DNA of 64,000 bases from Gemmatimonadota bacterium (GTDB taxonomy: Bacteria > Gemmatimonadota > Gemmatimonadetes > Gemmatimonadales > Gemmatimonadaceae). The notes below the pieces were generated by a model. That model was given only the letters and a program-made list of their open reading frames with translations, was not told where the DNA came from and searched no databases. Positions 20,266 through 28,399 of the stretch are shown here, one piece after another. Position 1 is the stretch's first letter, and each line of letters opens with the position of its first letter. Where the stretch lies: the NCBI GenBank assembly GCA_014192065.1, contig BJHH01000004.1, forward strand, positions 186,001 to 250,000. Reading direction: 5' to 3'. The position numbers were made by a program, and so were the translations under genes.

Positions 20266-21621
20266 GTGTCAAGAGAAATGATCGACCTTGTGCCGCCGCA
20301 GGAACGCGCCATTCTCGTCGGCGCGCCGCTCAAGCGCAGCAATGCCAAGTTCCTCGTTGATGAGCATCTGCGCGAGCTCGAACGCCTCGCCGACACCGCC
20401 GGCGCGCGCGTCGTTGGTGAACTCCAGCAACAGATCGACCGGCCCGATCCCGCGACCTATGTCGGCAAGGGCAAGGTCGAGGAACTCAAAGCGCTGGTCC
20501 TCGACAAGGAAGCCACGCTCGTCATCTTCGACGACGAACTCAGTCCCGCTCAGGGCAAGAATCTCGAGGATGCGATCGGCAAGCGGGTCATCGACCGCGC
20601 CGAACTGATCCTCGACATCTTTGCCGTGCGCGCGCGGAGCGCCGAGGCGAGGATGCAGGTCGAACTTGCGCAACTCGAATACTCCCTGCCGCGGCTGCTC
20701 CGGATGTGGACTCACCTCGAGAAGTTCCGCGGTGGAATCGGCGTGCGTGGCCCAGGCGAAACACAGCTCGAATCCGACCGTCGTCTCGTCGGCCAGCGGG
20801 TCAAAGTGCTCAAGGACCGGCTCGCTGAGGTGCAGAAAAGTCGCGAGGTGCAGCGCAAGAACCGTCGTGGCACGTTCCGCATCGCACTCGTCGGCTACAC
20901 AAACGCCGGCAAGAGTTCACTGTTGCGTGCGCTGGTGCGCGCCAGCGCGGCGCGTACCGAAGCCCGGGGCGGGGCAGAGAAACTGGCCGACAAGGGCGCC
21001 GATATTTTCGTGGAAGACCGGCTCTTCGCCACGCTCGATCCGCTTACCCGCGATGTCTCGCTCGGCAGCGGTTCGATGCCGGTCGTCGTGACCGATACCG
21101 TCGGATTCATCCGCAAGCTGCCTCACCATCTCGTCGCGAGTTTCCGCGCGACACTCGAGGAAGTGCGCGAGGCGGATCTACTCATTCACGTCATCGATGC
21201 CGGCAATTCCACCTGGGAGGAACAACGCCTTGTCGTGGACGAAGTGCTTGCTGAGCTCGGCGTGCACGACCGGCCAACGCTCCATGTATTCAATAAGGTC
21301 GATCAACTAGCGCCCGGTCACTTGAGCGCGCTCGCCGAGCGGATGTCCAACCTGCTCCCGGGCTCCTCGTACGCGAGCGCGGTTGCACCGGGCGGAGTGG
21401 ACGGTCTCGTGGCCGCGCTACGCACGGCGGCGGAGCAGGCAAGGCCTGTGGTGCGCTTGCGAGTCCCAGCCGCAGAAGGAAAGCTGCTCGCCGAGATTCA
21501 CCGCGGCGCGCAGGTCGTGGAGTCGGCGAACGATGAGACCACCGGCGATGTCCTGTTGGGCGTGCGAGCCGACGCGGCGGAGCTCGGCCGATGGGAGCGG
21601 TGGATCCTGAGCGAGGAGTAG
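20266..21621 (+). CDS. hflX: Ribosome-associated GTPase HflX
   Basis: The 451-residue GTPase has an N-terminal HflX domain with YVGKGKVEELK, IFDDELSPAQGKNLE and the glycine-rich GGIGVRGPGETQLESDRR linker (about 155-175). The G domain follows with G1 GYTNAGKSSL, an insert typical of some lineages, G3 DTVGFIRKLPHHLV and G4 NKVD. HflX splits stalled ribosomes. A 15-20-residue Ala/Arg/Glu-rich insertion after G1 (about 225-245) makes the switch region longer than in E. coli. The start is GTG. An 11-base inverted repeat lies just downstream. Confidence 0.97.
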   Translation: MSREMIDLVPPQERAILVGAPLKRSNAKFLVDEHLRELERLADTAGARVVGELQQQIDRPDPATYVGKGKVEELKALVLDKEATLVIFDDELSPAQGKNLEDAIGKRVIDRAELILDIFAVRARSAEARMQVELAQLEYSLPRLLRMWTHLEKFRGGIGVRGPGETQLESDRRLVGQRVKVLKDRLAEVQKSREVQRKNRRGTFRIALVGYTNAGKSSLLRALVRASAARTEARGGAEKLADKGADIFVEDRLFATLDPLTRDVSLGSGSMPVVVTDTVGFIRKLPHHLVASFRATLEEVREADLLIHVIDAGNSTWEEQRLVVDEVLAELGVHDRPTLHVFNKVDQLAPGHLSALAERMSNLLPGSSYASAVAPGGVDGLVAALRTAAEQARPVVRLRVPAAEGKLLAEIHRGAQVVESANDETTGDVLLGVRADAAELGRWERWILSEE

Positions 21622-21630
21622 ATCCGCTCG

Positions 21631-21701
21631 GCGCTGGCGTGTCGCCGCAATCCGCATCGTTGGGAGCCCACGCATCGCGGCGGGAGAGATCACGCCAGCG
21701 C
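21631..21701. terminator. Large GC-rich stem between hflX and tRNA-Val (possible bidirectional terminator)
   Basis: GCGCTGGCGTG (21631-21641) and CACGCCAGCGC (21691-21701) form a perfect 11-base inverted repeat. A second nested stem (CGCCGC 21643-21648 with GCGGCG 21677-21682) extends it. No T-tract follows on either strand. It lies ten bases after the hflX stop and 13 bases past the 3' end of the minus-strand tRNA-Val, so it could end transcription from both sides or protect RNA ends. Its role as a terminator is inferred from position only. Confidence 0.45.
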
Positions 21702-21714
21702 GAGTTGTGGCCAG

Positions 21715-21788
21715 TGGGCGCAAAGGGACTCGAACCCCTGACCTCTGCTGTGTGAAAGCAGCGCTCTAACCAGCTGAGCTATGCGCCC
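21715..21788 (-). tRNA. tRNA-Val (anticodon CAC)
   Basis: Read on the minus strand this is a complete cloverleaf: acceptor GGGCGCA/TGCGCCC, D arm GCTCAGCTGGTTAGAGC, anticodon stem CTGCT/AGCAG with loop TTCACAC (anticodon CAC, reading GTG), and T arm with loop TTCGAGT. The discriminator is A (21715). CCA is not encoded; the next minus-strand bases are CTGG. It should decode the Val codon GTG, common in this GC-rich genome. Confidence 0.96.
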
Positions 21789-21963
21789 TGAAGCGGTGGA
21801 AGATAACGGGCGCGGTGTCCGGACCAAAGGGCACCGTCCGGCACGGTCCAGAGGCGTCTGGGCCGCCTGGTCTTTCTCTTTTCGACCCAGCGCGCGGCCG
21901 ACGGTTCATCGTTCGATGGACATTGCCCGTGCGCCGCGAAGGTGGTGCGTCGCGTACATCCAA

Positions 21964-22035
21964 TGGGCCCTGATGGATTCGAACCATCGCACGTCGGATT
22001 ATGAGTCCGCTGCTCTACCGCTGAGCTAAGGGCCC
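21964..22035 (-). tRNA. tRNA with anticodon CAU (probably tRNA-Ile2; elongator Met possible)
   Basis: Minus-strand cloverleaf: acceptor GGGCCCT/AGGGCCC, a short D arm (AGCTCAGCGGTAGAGC), anticodon loop CTCATAA (CAT) and T arm with loop TTCGAAT. It is not an initiator: base 1 pairs with base 72 and the anticodon stem lacks the three G:C pairs. The GG-CCCTTAGCTCAG acceptor/D region and ACTCATAATC loop context resemble E. coli tRNA-Ile2, whose C34 becomes lysidine through TilS. Elongator tRNA-Met cannot be excluded from sequence alone. CCA is not encoded. Confidence 0.9.
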
Positions 22036-22157
22036 GGCCCATCAAAGATAGACCGACCGACATGGTCGCGCCGCAGCCCTTTCGCGTCCTAACGGCCTGC
22101 TCGCTCAATCGCCCCTGACCCGTCGCCCGCCCCGTTCGCCTCGGTTAGGTTCCTGAC

Positions 22158-23186
22158 GTGCCTAGCGATCTGATCTCCCGCGCCCGGCTCGCCGCGCTAC
22201 TTGACGGTGCCCGCGGCAAGCACATCGCGATCATCGGCGATGCGATGCTCGATGTCTACCTCCGCGGTGATGTCGATCGCGTCTCTCCCGAGGCGCCGGT
22301 TCCCGTGGTCCGCGTCCGTGACCGCAAGTTCGCCCTCGGGGGCGCCGCCAACGTCGCGCAGAACGTGATTGCTGCCGGTGGCCGGGCCGATCTCGTCGCC
22401 GCGATCGGCAAGGACGAAGCGGGCCGCCAGGTCCGCGAGATGTTGCGCGAGCTCGGCGCTGATTCCGGCGGACTCGTTATCACCGATCGACCGACTACCA
22501 CGAAGACCCGCGTGATGGCCAAGTCGCAGCAGCTCCTGCGCGTGGACGAAGAACGCGACGACGATCTCGATGCTGGCGACGCGGCCCATGTCGCCGAGGC
22601 GGCGCTGGCGGCCGTGGCGCGCGCCGATGCCGTCGTGTTCGAGGACTACAACAAGGGATTGCTGGTCGAGTCGCTCATTACGATCACCATGTCCGCCGCG
22701 CGGGCGAAAAAGATCCCCATCGTTGTGGATCCAAAGTACAAGAACTTTTTCGCCTACGCCGGCGCGACCATCTTCAAGCCGAACCGACGCGAGCTCGAGT
22801 CGGCGATGGGCGCAGCCGTCGATCTCGACCACCCTGACGCCTTGCCGGGCGTGGTAGAAGGCCTCGGGGTTGGTGCGCTGCTGCTGACACTCAGTGAACG
22901 CGGGATGGCGCTGATCGAGCGCGGCAACACAGGCGCGGCGCCGGCCGGTGCGACGCGCGGTGTGCATCGTATTCCGACGACCGCGCGGGAAGTCTATGAC
23001 GTCGTGGGTGCAGGTGACACGGTGACGGCCTACCTCGCCGCGATGCTAGCGGCCGGTGCCACCCCGCTCGAGTCGGCCATCATCTCAAACTTCGCGGCTG
23101 GCGTTGAAGTGCGAAAGAGTGGCGCCGCGACGGTCTCGGCAGCGGAAGTGCTGGCGGCCTACGACCTGCATCTCGCAGAGCGCTAG
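22158..23186 (+). CDS. rfaE1: Heptose-7-phosphate kinase (RfaE domain I, PfkB family)
   Basis: The 342-residue ribokinase-fold enzyme has the N-terminal ISRARLAALLDGARGKHIAIIGDAML start, DVYLRGDVDRVSPEAPVPV, GGAANVAQNV, and the PfkB C-terminal signature with catalytic Asp VVGAGDTVTAYLAA. SPEAPVPV and GGAANVA are characteristic of RfaE/HldE. It phosphorylates heptose 7-phosphate at C1 for ADP-heptose synthesis, acting after GmhA. It contains only the kinase half; the adenylyltransferase half of bifunctional HldE is absent and must be encoded elsewhere. The start is GTG. Confidence 0.94.
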   Translation: MPSDLISRARLAALLDGARGKHIAIIGDAMLDVYLRGDVDRVSPEAPVPVVRVRDRKFALGGAANVAQNVIAAGGRADLVAAIGKDEAGRQVREMLRELGADSGGLVITDRPTTTKTRVMAKSQQLLRVDEERDDDLDAGDAAHVAEAALAAVARADAVVFEDYNKGLLVESLITITMSAARAKKIPIVVDPKYKNFFAYAGATIFKPNRRELESAMGAAVDLDHPDALPGVVEGLGVGALLLTLSERGMALIERGNTGAAPAGATRGVHRIPTTAREVYDVVGAGDTVTAYLAAMLAAGATPLESAIISNFAAGVEVRKSGAATVSAAEVLAAYDLHLAER

Positions 23187-23236
23187 ATGGAAAATCCACA
23201 TCGCCCGTCATCCGTCATCTCTCGCCGCTCGTCCCA

Positions 23237-24235
23237 TTGACTCTCCGCGAGCTGTTCCTCGACGTCGAAGTCACCAGAGCGGACGTCGTTGAGTCCCGCC
23301 ACCGCGTCCACGCTGCTGTCGTCGGCAGCGACGATGCGCTGACGAGTTTCGCGCGCGATCATACGCTGGTCACGATGTGGCGCTCGTGTGCGAAGCCCTT
23401 TCTGGTCTTGCCCTTTCTTGCGAGCGGCGGTTTCGACCAGCTCGGATGGGGGAACGAGGAACTCGCGCTGTCCTGCGCATCACACGGTGGCGAACCCGAG
23501 CACGTCGCGCTGGCCGCGCGCATGCTCGACTCCATCGGCCTCGAAGAAGGCGACCTCGTCTGTGGGTCGCACGAGCCGCTCTCCGTGCGCGGCGTCAAGA
23601 TGGCACGCGAACTCGGCGTCCCGTGGTCACGGTTGCACAACAACTGTTCGGGCAAGCATGCGGCAATGCTCGCGCGTGCGTTCACCGCGGGTTACCACAC
23701 GGGCGGCTACGAACGCGTCGATCACGGCGTGCAGCGGTCGTGCCTTGCAGAGGTTGCCGCCTGGACTGGTGTCTCCACCGACGACATGCCGGTCGGGGTT
23801 GACGGCTGCGGCGTCCCGGTGATGGCACTTCCGATTGACCGCATGGCGCTCGCCTATGCGCGCTGGGGTCGCGCGGTGGCTGCCGGCGATGAACTTCCCG
23901 CCCGGACCGCCGATGCGATTCGCGCGCATCCGCACCTGCTGGGTGGCACCGATCGGTTCGATACCATCCTGGTTGAAGAGACTCAGGGCGCGATTATTTC
24001 CAAAGTCGGCGCCGAAGGTGTGCACTGTGCGGCTGTGCCGGCGATGGGTATCGGCGTGGCCGTCAAGGTCGAAGACGGGGCTGCCCGCGCGCAGCACATC
24101 GCGCTGCTGCGTGCGCTCCAGTCGGTGGGCGCATTGCCAGAAACGCTTCCACCGCGGCTCGCTGACTGGAAACGCCGCGGGATCCGCAACACGCGTGGCG
24201 AGGTGGTGGGCGGTGTGCGGAGCGTCGCCGAGTAG
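23237..24235 (+). CDS. Asparaginase, type II-like (Asparaginase_II family)
   Basis: The 332-residue cytoplasmic protein is of the family typified by Rhizobium etli asparaginase, distinct from the E. coli AnsA/AnsB fold. Visible blocks are TMWRSCAKPFLVLPFL (catalytic Ser-Lys region), ALSCASHGGEPEHV, GSHEPLS, HNNCSGKHAAMLA (Cys and Lys near the zinc/active site), DGCGVPVMALP and GGTDRFDT. It should hydrolyse asparagine to aspartate and ammonia. There is no signal peptide. The start is TTG, after a 50-base gap from rfaE1. The family assignment is confident; the substrate is inferred. Confidence 0.9.
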   Translation: MTLRELFLDVEVTRADVVESRHRVHAAVVGSDDALTSFARDHTLVTMWRSCAKPFLVLPFLASGGFDQLGWGNEELALSCASHGGEPEHVALAARMLDSIGLEEGDLVCGSHEPLSVRGVKMARELGVPWSRLHNNCSGKHAAMLARAFTAGYHTGGYERVDHGVQRSCLAEVAAWTGVSTDDMPVGVDGCGVPVMALPIDRMALAYARWGRAVAAGDELPARTADAIRAHPHLLGGTDRFDTILVEETQGAIISKVGAEGVHCAAVPAMGIGVAVKVEDGAARAQHIALLRALQSVGALPETLPPRLADWKRRGIRNTRGEVVGGVRSVAE

Positions 24236-24324
24236 TCGTTGCTCACCGGTCGACAGTTGGCTCGCACGTCCACCCCTTCGATTCCAGGTGCAGGCACGAA
24301 ACCGGTACGGACTGCAAGGTTTCG

Positions 24325-25023
24325 ATGACGCTAAGCGGTCCTGGAGTGGCTAACGTTCTCCAGAAGATGGGGAATCCACTGAACGCATCAGAGCCGTTGG
24401 TCTCGCTGGACCCGCAGACGACCGCGCTCGTCCGCCTCGCCGCCCGGATCACGGGCGGGAGCGAACTGGACGTGCGGTCCGGGCTCGCGGAGTGCGGGGC
24501 GGTGGCGGTGCCTGACCTGTGGGTGGAGGAACTGATTCTCCAGTCGTACCTGTTCGCAGGCTTTCCGAGGGCACTCAATGCGGCGCGAGAGTGGCGGCGG
24601 GTCGGTGACCTCGCCCGCGTGACTCGTGATCCGGAGGCCGGCGCCGAGTCATACGCTGACGTGGACGACTGGCGCGCGCGCGGCGAGGCAACCTGCGCCA
24701 TGGTCTACGGCGAGATGTACGAGAAGCTTCGCGGCAACATTCGTCGGTTGCATCCCGAATTCGACCAATGGATGATCGTCGAGGGCTACGGAAAGGTTCT
24801 CTCCCGCAAAGGGTTAGATTTACCTCGGAGAGAGTTGTGCATCGTGGCGGCGTGCGTGGCCGCTCAGCAGGACCGGCAACTCCATTCGCATCTGCACGGC
24901 GCGCTCAACGCGGGTGCATCGCGGGCTGCAGTGGACGCCACCCTCGCGGCCATTCGCGACGTAGTGCCCGAGGGCGCGATCGTGTCTGCTTCGCTCCTGT
25001 GGAACCGGGTGAAATCGAAATAG
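24325..25023 (+). CDS. Carboxymuconolactone decarboxylase/AhpD-fold family protein
   Basis: This 232-residue helical protein has two similar halves (about 10-90 and 120-225), each with the CMD-type pattern; the second is clearer (GLDLPRRELCIVAACVAAQQ, then HSHLHGALNAGASRAAVDATL). The CxxC pair of AhpD peroxidase proteins is missing, so a peroxidase-reductant role is unlikely. Many family members have unknown roles. ATG 24325 has AAGG eight bases upstream; another in-frame ATG is 14 codons in. It precedes obgE by 70 bases. Confidence 0.82.
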   Translation: MTLSGPGVANVLQKMGNPLNASEPLVSLDPQTTALVRLAARITGGSELDVRSGLAECGAVAVPDLWVEELILQSYLFAGFPRALNAAREWRRVGDLARVTRDPEAGAESYADVDDWRARGEATCAMVYGEMYEKLRGNIRRLHPEFDQWMIVEGYGKVLSRKGLDLPRRELCIVAACVAAQQDRQLHSHLHGALNAGASRAAVDATLAAIRDVVPEGAIVSASLLWNRVKSK

Positions 25024-25093
25024 TACGCCTCCGTACATCACCCGTCGCTCGTTCGTCCCTGATCCGTCAATAGTCCCCCTCGCCAACGCAGCC

Positions 25094-26086
25094 GTGTTCA
25101 TCGATCTTGTAAAAGTCCATGTTGAAGCCGGCACTGGCGGTTCCGGTTGCACCTCGTTCCGTCGCGAGTGGCGCGAGCCCATGGGCGGCCCCGACGGCGG
25201 CGATGGCGGTCGCGGTGGGGACATCTCCATCCGCGGCGATTCGAACCTTGCAACCCTCCTCGATTACACCTACCGCGACAAGTGGACGGGTGAACGCGGC
25301 GAGCACGGAATGGGTTCCAATAAAAGTGGCCGCTCCGGTAAGTCGGTGGTGATGCCGGTGCCCCCAGGCACCATCGTGAAGAACGCCGACACCGGCGCGA
25401 TTCTCGGCGAAATCCTCGGCGATGGCGAGGAGTTCATCGTCGCCAAGGGCGGCCGTGGCGGAAAGGGTAACGCGTTTTTCGTCACCGCCACGCACCAGTC
25501 GCCGCGCGAGTGGCAGCCTGGCGAAGAGGGCCAGGTGATGAATCTCGAGCTTGAACTCAAGCTCATCGCTGACGTCGGGCTCGTCGGCCAGCCAAACGCT
25601 GGCAAGTCGACACTGCTGTCGGTGGTGTCTGCCGCGCGCCCCAAGATCGCTGACTATCCGTTCACCACGCTGCAGCCGAACCTCGGCGTCGTGCAGATGT
25701 CCGACCACCGCACCTTCGTGGTCGCCGACATTCCCGGCATTATCGAGGGCGCGCACGAGGGGAAAGGGCTCGGCCTCAAGTTCCTCAGGCACATCGAACG
25801 TACCCGCCTCCTCGCCTTCATGATTCCCATCGATGCGATGGACTGGCAGGAGGAGTACGACAAGCTCCGTGAAGAGATTCGTCGCTACTCGGCGGAGCTC
25901 GCCTTGACCCCGCACTGCGTGGTGTTCAGCAAGCTCGATCTGATGGGCGAGGATTACACCCCTGACATCAAGACCGAGGGCGCGTTCGCGATGTTCTCGA
26001 TCTCCGCGCCCGCCCGTCAGGGCTTGGACGCGCTCAAGGACGGGCTTTGGAGGAAGATTCTCGAGATCAAGAAGGCCAGTGCGTAG
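25094..26086 (+). CDS. obgE: Obg-family GTPase (ObgE/CgtA)
   Basis: The 330-residue protein has the glycine-rich Obg fold at the N-terminus (FIDLVKVHVEAGTGGSGCTSF, GGDGGRGGDI), KSGRSGKSVVMPVPPGT, then the G domain: G1 GQPNAGKSTLL (about 166-176), YPFTTLQPNLGVV, G3 DIPGIIEGAHEGKGLG and G4 SKLD. It acts in late 50S subunit assembly and stress control. The protein ends soon after the G domain without the extra C-terminal domain of Bacillus Obg, as in many Gram-negative forms. The start is GTG. Confidence 0.98.
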   Translation: MFIDLVKVHVEAGTGGSGCTSFRREWREPMGGPDGGDGGRGGDISIRGDSNLATLLDYTYRDKWTGERGEHGMGSNKSGRSGKSVVMPVPPGTIVKNADTGAILGEILGDGEEFIVAKGGRGGKGNAFFVTATHQSPREWQPGEEGQVMNLELELKLIADVGLVGQPNAGKSTLLSVVSAARPKIADYPFTTLQPNLGVVQMSDHRTFVVADIPGIIEGAHEGKGLGLKFLRHIERTRLLAFMIPIDAMDWQEEYDKLREEIRRYSAELALTPHCVVFSKLDLMGEDYTPDIKTEGAFAMFSISAPARQGLDALKDGLWRKILEIKKASA

Positions 26087-26121
26087 AATGCGCTCAGGCG
26101 CGCGCAGGCTGGGCTCGGCTG

Positions 26122-27018
26122 GTGCGTAGCACCAAGCTGGCCCCGAGCGTCGTTCGGCTGGTGCAGGGCGGGCCGGGCTACCCGGCCTGCCTCGGCGCCC
26201 TCCCCGATCCGCCGCGTCAGCTGTTTTGCATCGGAGATCTCACCGCCCTGGGGCCGGCGCCTGAGGCCTTGGTGGCCATCGTAGGGACCCGGGAGGCCAC
26301 GTTGTACGGGCTCCGAGTGGCCACGGCGCTTGGGCGGGCGTTTGCCGAGGCAGGGGCCATCGTGGTCTCGGGGATGGCGAGAGGGGTTGATTCGGCGGCG
26401 CACGACGCAGCGATCAAGGCGGGGGGGAAAACCATCGCTGTGCTTGGTACTGGCCCCGATCTGCCCTATCCCGTGGGCAACCGCGACCTCCATGCTCGGG
26501 TGGCCGCGAGCGGACTGATCGTATCCGAAAGTGAGCCGGGGACCAAGGCCTTTCAGGGCTGTTTCCCGCGCCGAAACCGGATCATCGCGGCCTTGGCCAA
26601 AGCCACGATTGTGGTTGAGGCGGGGCACAGGTCCGGCGCCATAAACACCGCAACCCATGCCGGTGTCATCGGGCGCCTCTTTGCGGCCGTCCCCGGCCCG
26701 ATCGACTCTCCACGTTCGGCAGGCGCCAACCAGTTGATTCGGGACGGAGGGCACCTGATTGGCTCGATCGACGACGCGCTCGGCCTCCTTGGGCTGTCCA
26801 GAAGCAGGGCGGTGGACCGGCCGGCAATGGGGGTTACCGAGGCTGAGGTCTGGGACTGTCTTGGCGCTGGCGAGCATGGGGTGGACGCCCTCTGCGCGCG
26901 GTCAGGGCTTCCTGTCAGGAGCGTGATGGAAGCGGTGAGTCGGCTCGAGTTGGCCGGGCTCGTTACGCGGTCTCCTGATGGGCGGATTGGGAGATCGCTG
27001 GCCTCGCTCACCGCCTGA
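26122..27018 (+). CDS. dprA: DNA-processing protein DprA
   Basis: The protein (298 residues from GTG 26122) has the DprA Rossmann-like domain: GYPACLGALPDPP, AIVGTREATLYG, VVSGMARGVDSAAHDAA, VLGTGPDLPYPVGNRDLH, ESEPGTKAFQGCFPRRNRIIA, EAGHRSGAINTATHA and a C-terminal winged-helix region (about 235-298). DprA loads RecA on incoming single-stranded DNA during transformation. The usual N-terminal SAM-like domain (about 70-100 residues) is missing. The frame opens at a TTG (26047) inside obgE, but those extra residues look non-homologous. No clear Shine-Dalgarno site fixes the start. Confidence 0.9.
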   Translation: MRSTKLAPSVVRLVQGGPGYPACLGALPDPPRQLFCIGDLTALGPAPEALVAIVGTREATLYGLRVATALGRAFAEAGAIVVSGMARGVDSAAHDAAIKAGGKTIAVLGTGPDLPYPVGNRDLHARVAASGLIVSESEPGTKAFQGCFPRRNRIIAALAKATIVVEAGHRSGAINTATHAGVIGRLFAAVPGPIDSPRSAGANQLIRDGGHLIGSIDDALGLLGLSRSRAVDRPAMGVTEAEVWDCLGAGEHGVDALCARSGLPVRSVMEAVSRLELAGLVTRSPDGRIGRSLASLTA

Positions 27019-27093
27019 TATTGCCAGATGATACGACTGTTGGAGATGCATGGAAGGCAGGTGAACGTGTTTAGAGGCAACGTGCGTAACTCG

Positions 27094-27123
27094 TTGACAT
27101 GGTGTAATTTGAGAAAATACATT
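27094..27123 (+). promoter_or_regulatory. Candidate promoter upstream of hemW
   Basis: A perfect -35 box TTGACA (27094-27099) is followed after 18 bases by TACATT (27118-27123), a four-of-six match to TATAAT. Both sit in a 188-base intergenic patch (27019-27206) that is clearly AT-richer than the surrounding genes. Transcription would start near 27130, about 75 bases before the hemW ATG. Apart from this promoter I see nothing else defined in the patch. Confidence 0.6.
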
Positions 27124-27206
27124 AAGTCATTCTCAACAGCCTTTTGTTGCGCCGTTGTCAGTCGCGTTTGTGCCTACAGGCCAGCTCTCGGTCGCGCTGC
27201 GCGCTG

Positions 27207-28364
27207 ATGTCTGATCCTATCCGCCATCTCTACGTGCACGTCCCGTTTTGTGGACGCCGTTGCAGCTACTGCGACTTCTCGATCGCGGTCCGGAAGGAGG
27301 TTCCGGCCACCGAGTTTTCCACATCGGTGATCGGCGAGCTGAAACGTCGTAGCGACCGCGGCCAGTTGGCCAATCTCGAGACTGTCTACTTCGGAGGCGG
27401 CACGCCGTCCAAGCTTGGTGGCGCGGGAGTCGCTGGGTTGTTGGCAGGGCTTAGGGCTGCCGGAGTGGTCTTCGGGGAGGGCGCCGGTACGCCTGCTTTT
27501 GGGGTCGGTTCAATCGCCGGTTCTGGAACGGAAGTGACGATCGAGGTGAACCCGGAGGACCTGACGCAGGAGGCCGCCGAGGCCTGGCTGGCTGCCGGCG
27601 TAAACCGGCTCTCGCTCGGGGTCCAGTCGTTCTCGCCCGAAGCCCTGACCTGGATGCACAGGACGCACTCCGCCGGCCAGGCTCACGAGGCCGTCCGGGT
27701 TGCCCGCGCTGCCGGGTTCAGTAACCTGTCGATCGACCTCATCTACGCCGTGCCAAGTCGGGTCCACCGTTCCTGGGACGACGATCTGACGGCCGCGATC
27801 GAACTCAACCCTGAGCATCTCTCTGTTTACGGGCTGACAATCGAGCCCCGGACTCCACTCGGCAAATGGACGGCCCGTGGCGCCGAGCTGCCCCAGACGG
27901 ATGACCGGGCCGCGGACGAGTTCCTTGAGGGCCACGAGCGCCTGACCAGCGCAGGGTTCGAGCACTACGAGGTCTCCAGCTACGCCAAGCCTGGCCGCCG
28001 CAGCCGCCACAACTCGGCGTATTGGCGGCGGGTGCCCTACCTAGGCCTTGGGCCCTCGGCGCATTCGTATGATGGGCAGAGCCGCCGCTGGAACATCGCG
28101 GCGTTGGCGGCGTGGGAGCAGGCGGTGGCGGCGGGTGTGGACCCGGTAGCGGGCACCGAGCAACTGACTGCCGAGCAGAACGCCGCCGAGGAGCTCTATC
28201 TCGCCCTGCGTGCAGACACGGGTGCGCGTCTCTCGGGGGCGGATCTGGTGGCGGCGCGCAGCTGGGTCGCAGCGGGTTGGGCGACAGAGGAATCCGGACT
28301 GGTGCGGCTGAGGGCAGAAGGCTGGCTGAGGCTCGACGCGTTGGTGGGAGCGCTCTCGAGGTAG
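27207..28364 (+). CDS. hemW: Radical SAM heme chaperone HemW
   Basis: The 385-residue radical-SAM protein has YVHVPFCGRRCSYCDFSI near the N-terminus (CxxxCxxC for the 4Fe-4S cluster), FGGGTPS, VTIEVNPEDLT, RLSLGVQSF, and the C-terminal HemW domain with YGLTIEPRTPLG and ARHNSAYW-like SRHNSAYW. The residue after the third Cys is Asp-Phe rather than the fourth Cys found in coproporphyrinogen dehydrogenase HemN. This marks it as the HemW heme-delivery type. A short Gly-rich insertion (about 85-115) follows the GGGTPS motif. ATG 27207 was chosen; the upstream extension is Arg/Cys-rich and non-homologous. Confidence 0.93.
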   Translation: MSDPIRHLYVHVPFCGRRCSYCDFSIAVRKEVPATEFSTSVIGELKRRSDRGQLANLETVYFGGGTPSKLGGAGVAGLLAGLRAAGVVFGEGAGTPAFGVGSIAGSGTEVTIEVNPEDLTQEAAEAWLAAGVNRLSLGVQSFSPEALTWMHRTHSAGQAHEAVRVARAAGFSNLSIDLIYAVPSRVHRSWDDDLTAAIELNPEHLSVYGLTIEPRTPLGKWTARGAELPQTDDRAADEFLEGHERLTSAGFEHYEVSSYAKPGRRSRHNSAYWRRVPYLGLGPSAHSYDGQSRRWNIAALAAWEQAVAAGVDPVAGTEQLTAEQNAAEELYLALRADTGARLSGADLVAARSWVAAGWATEESGLVRLRAEGWLRLDALVGALSR

Positions 28365-28399
28365 CAGCGCATCGTGGCAACGCTAGATTTCACTTCAGC

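Noticed and set aside
24325-25023. AhpD-type peroxidase role for the CMD-family protein
   Set aside because: The redox-active CxxC pair of AhpD is missing, so only the fold family is claimed.
28365-28399. CIRCE element before hrcA
   Set aside because: No TTAGCACTC-N9-GAGTGCTAA or near match is present in the 35-base gap or in the end of hemW.
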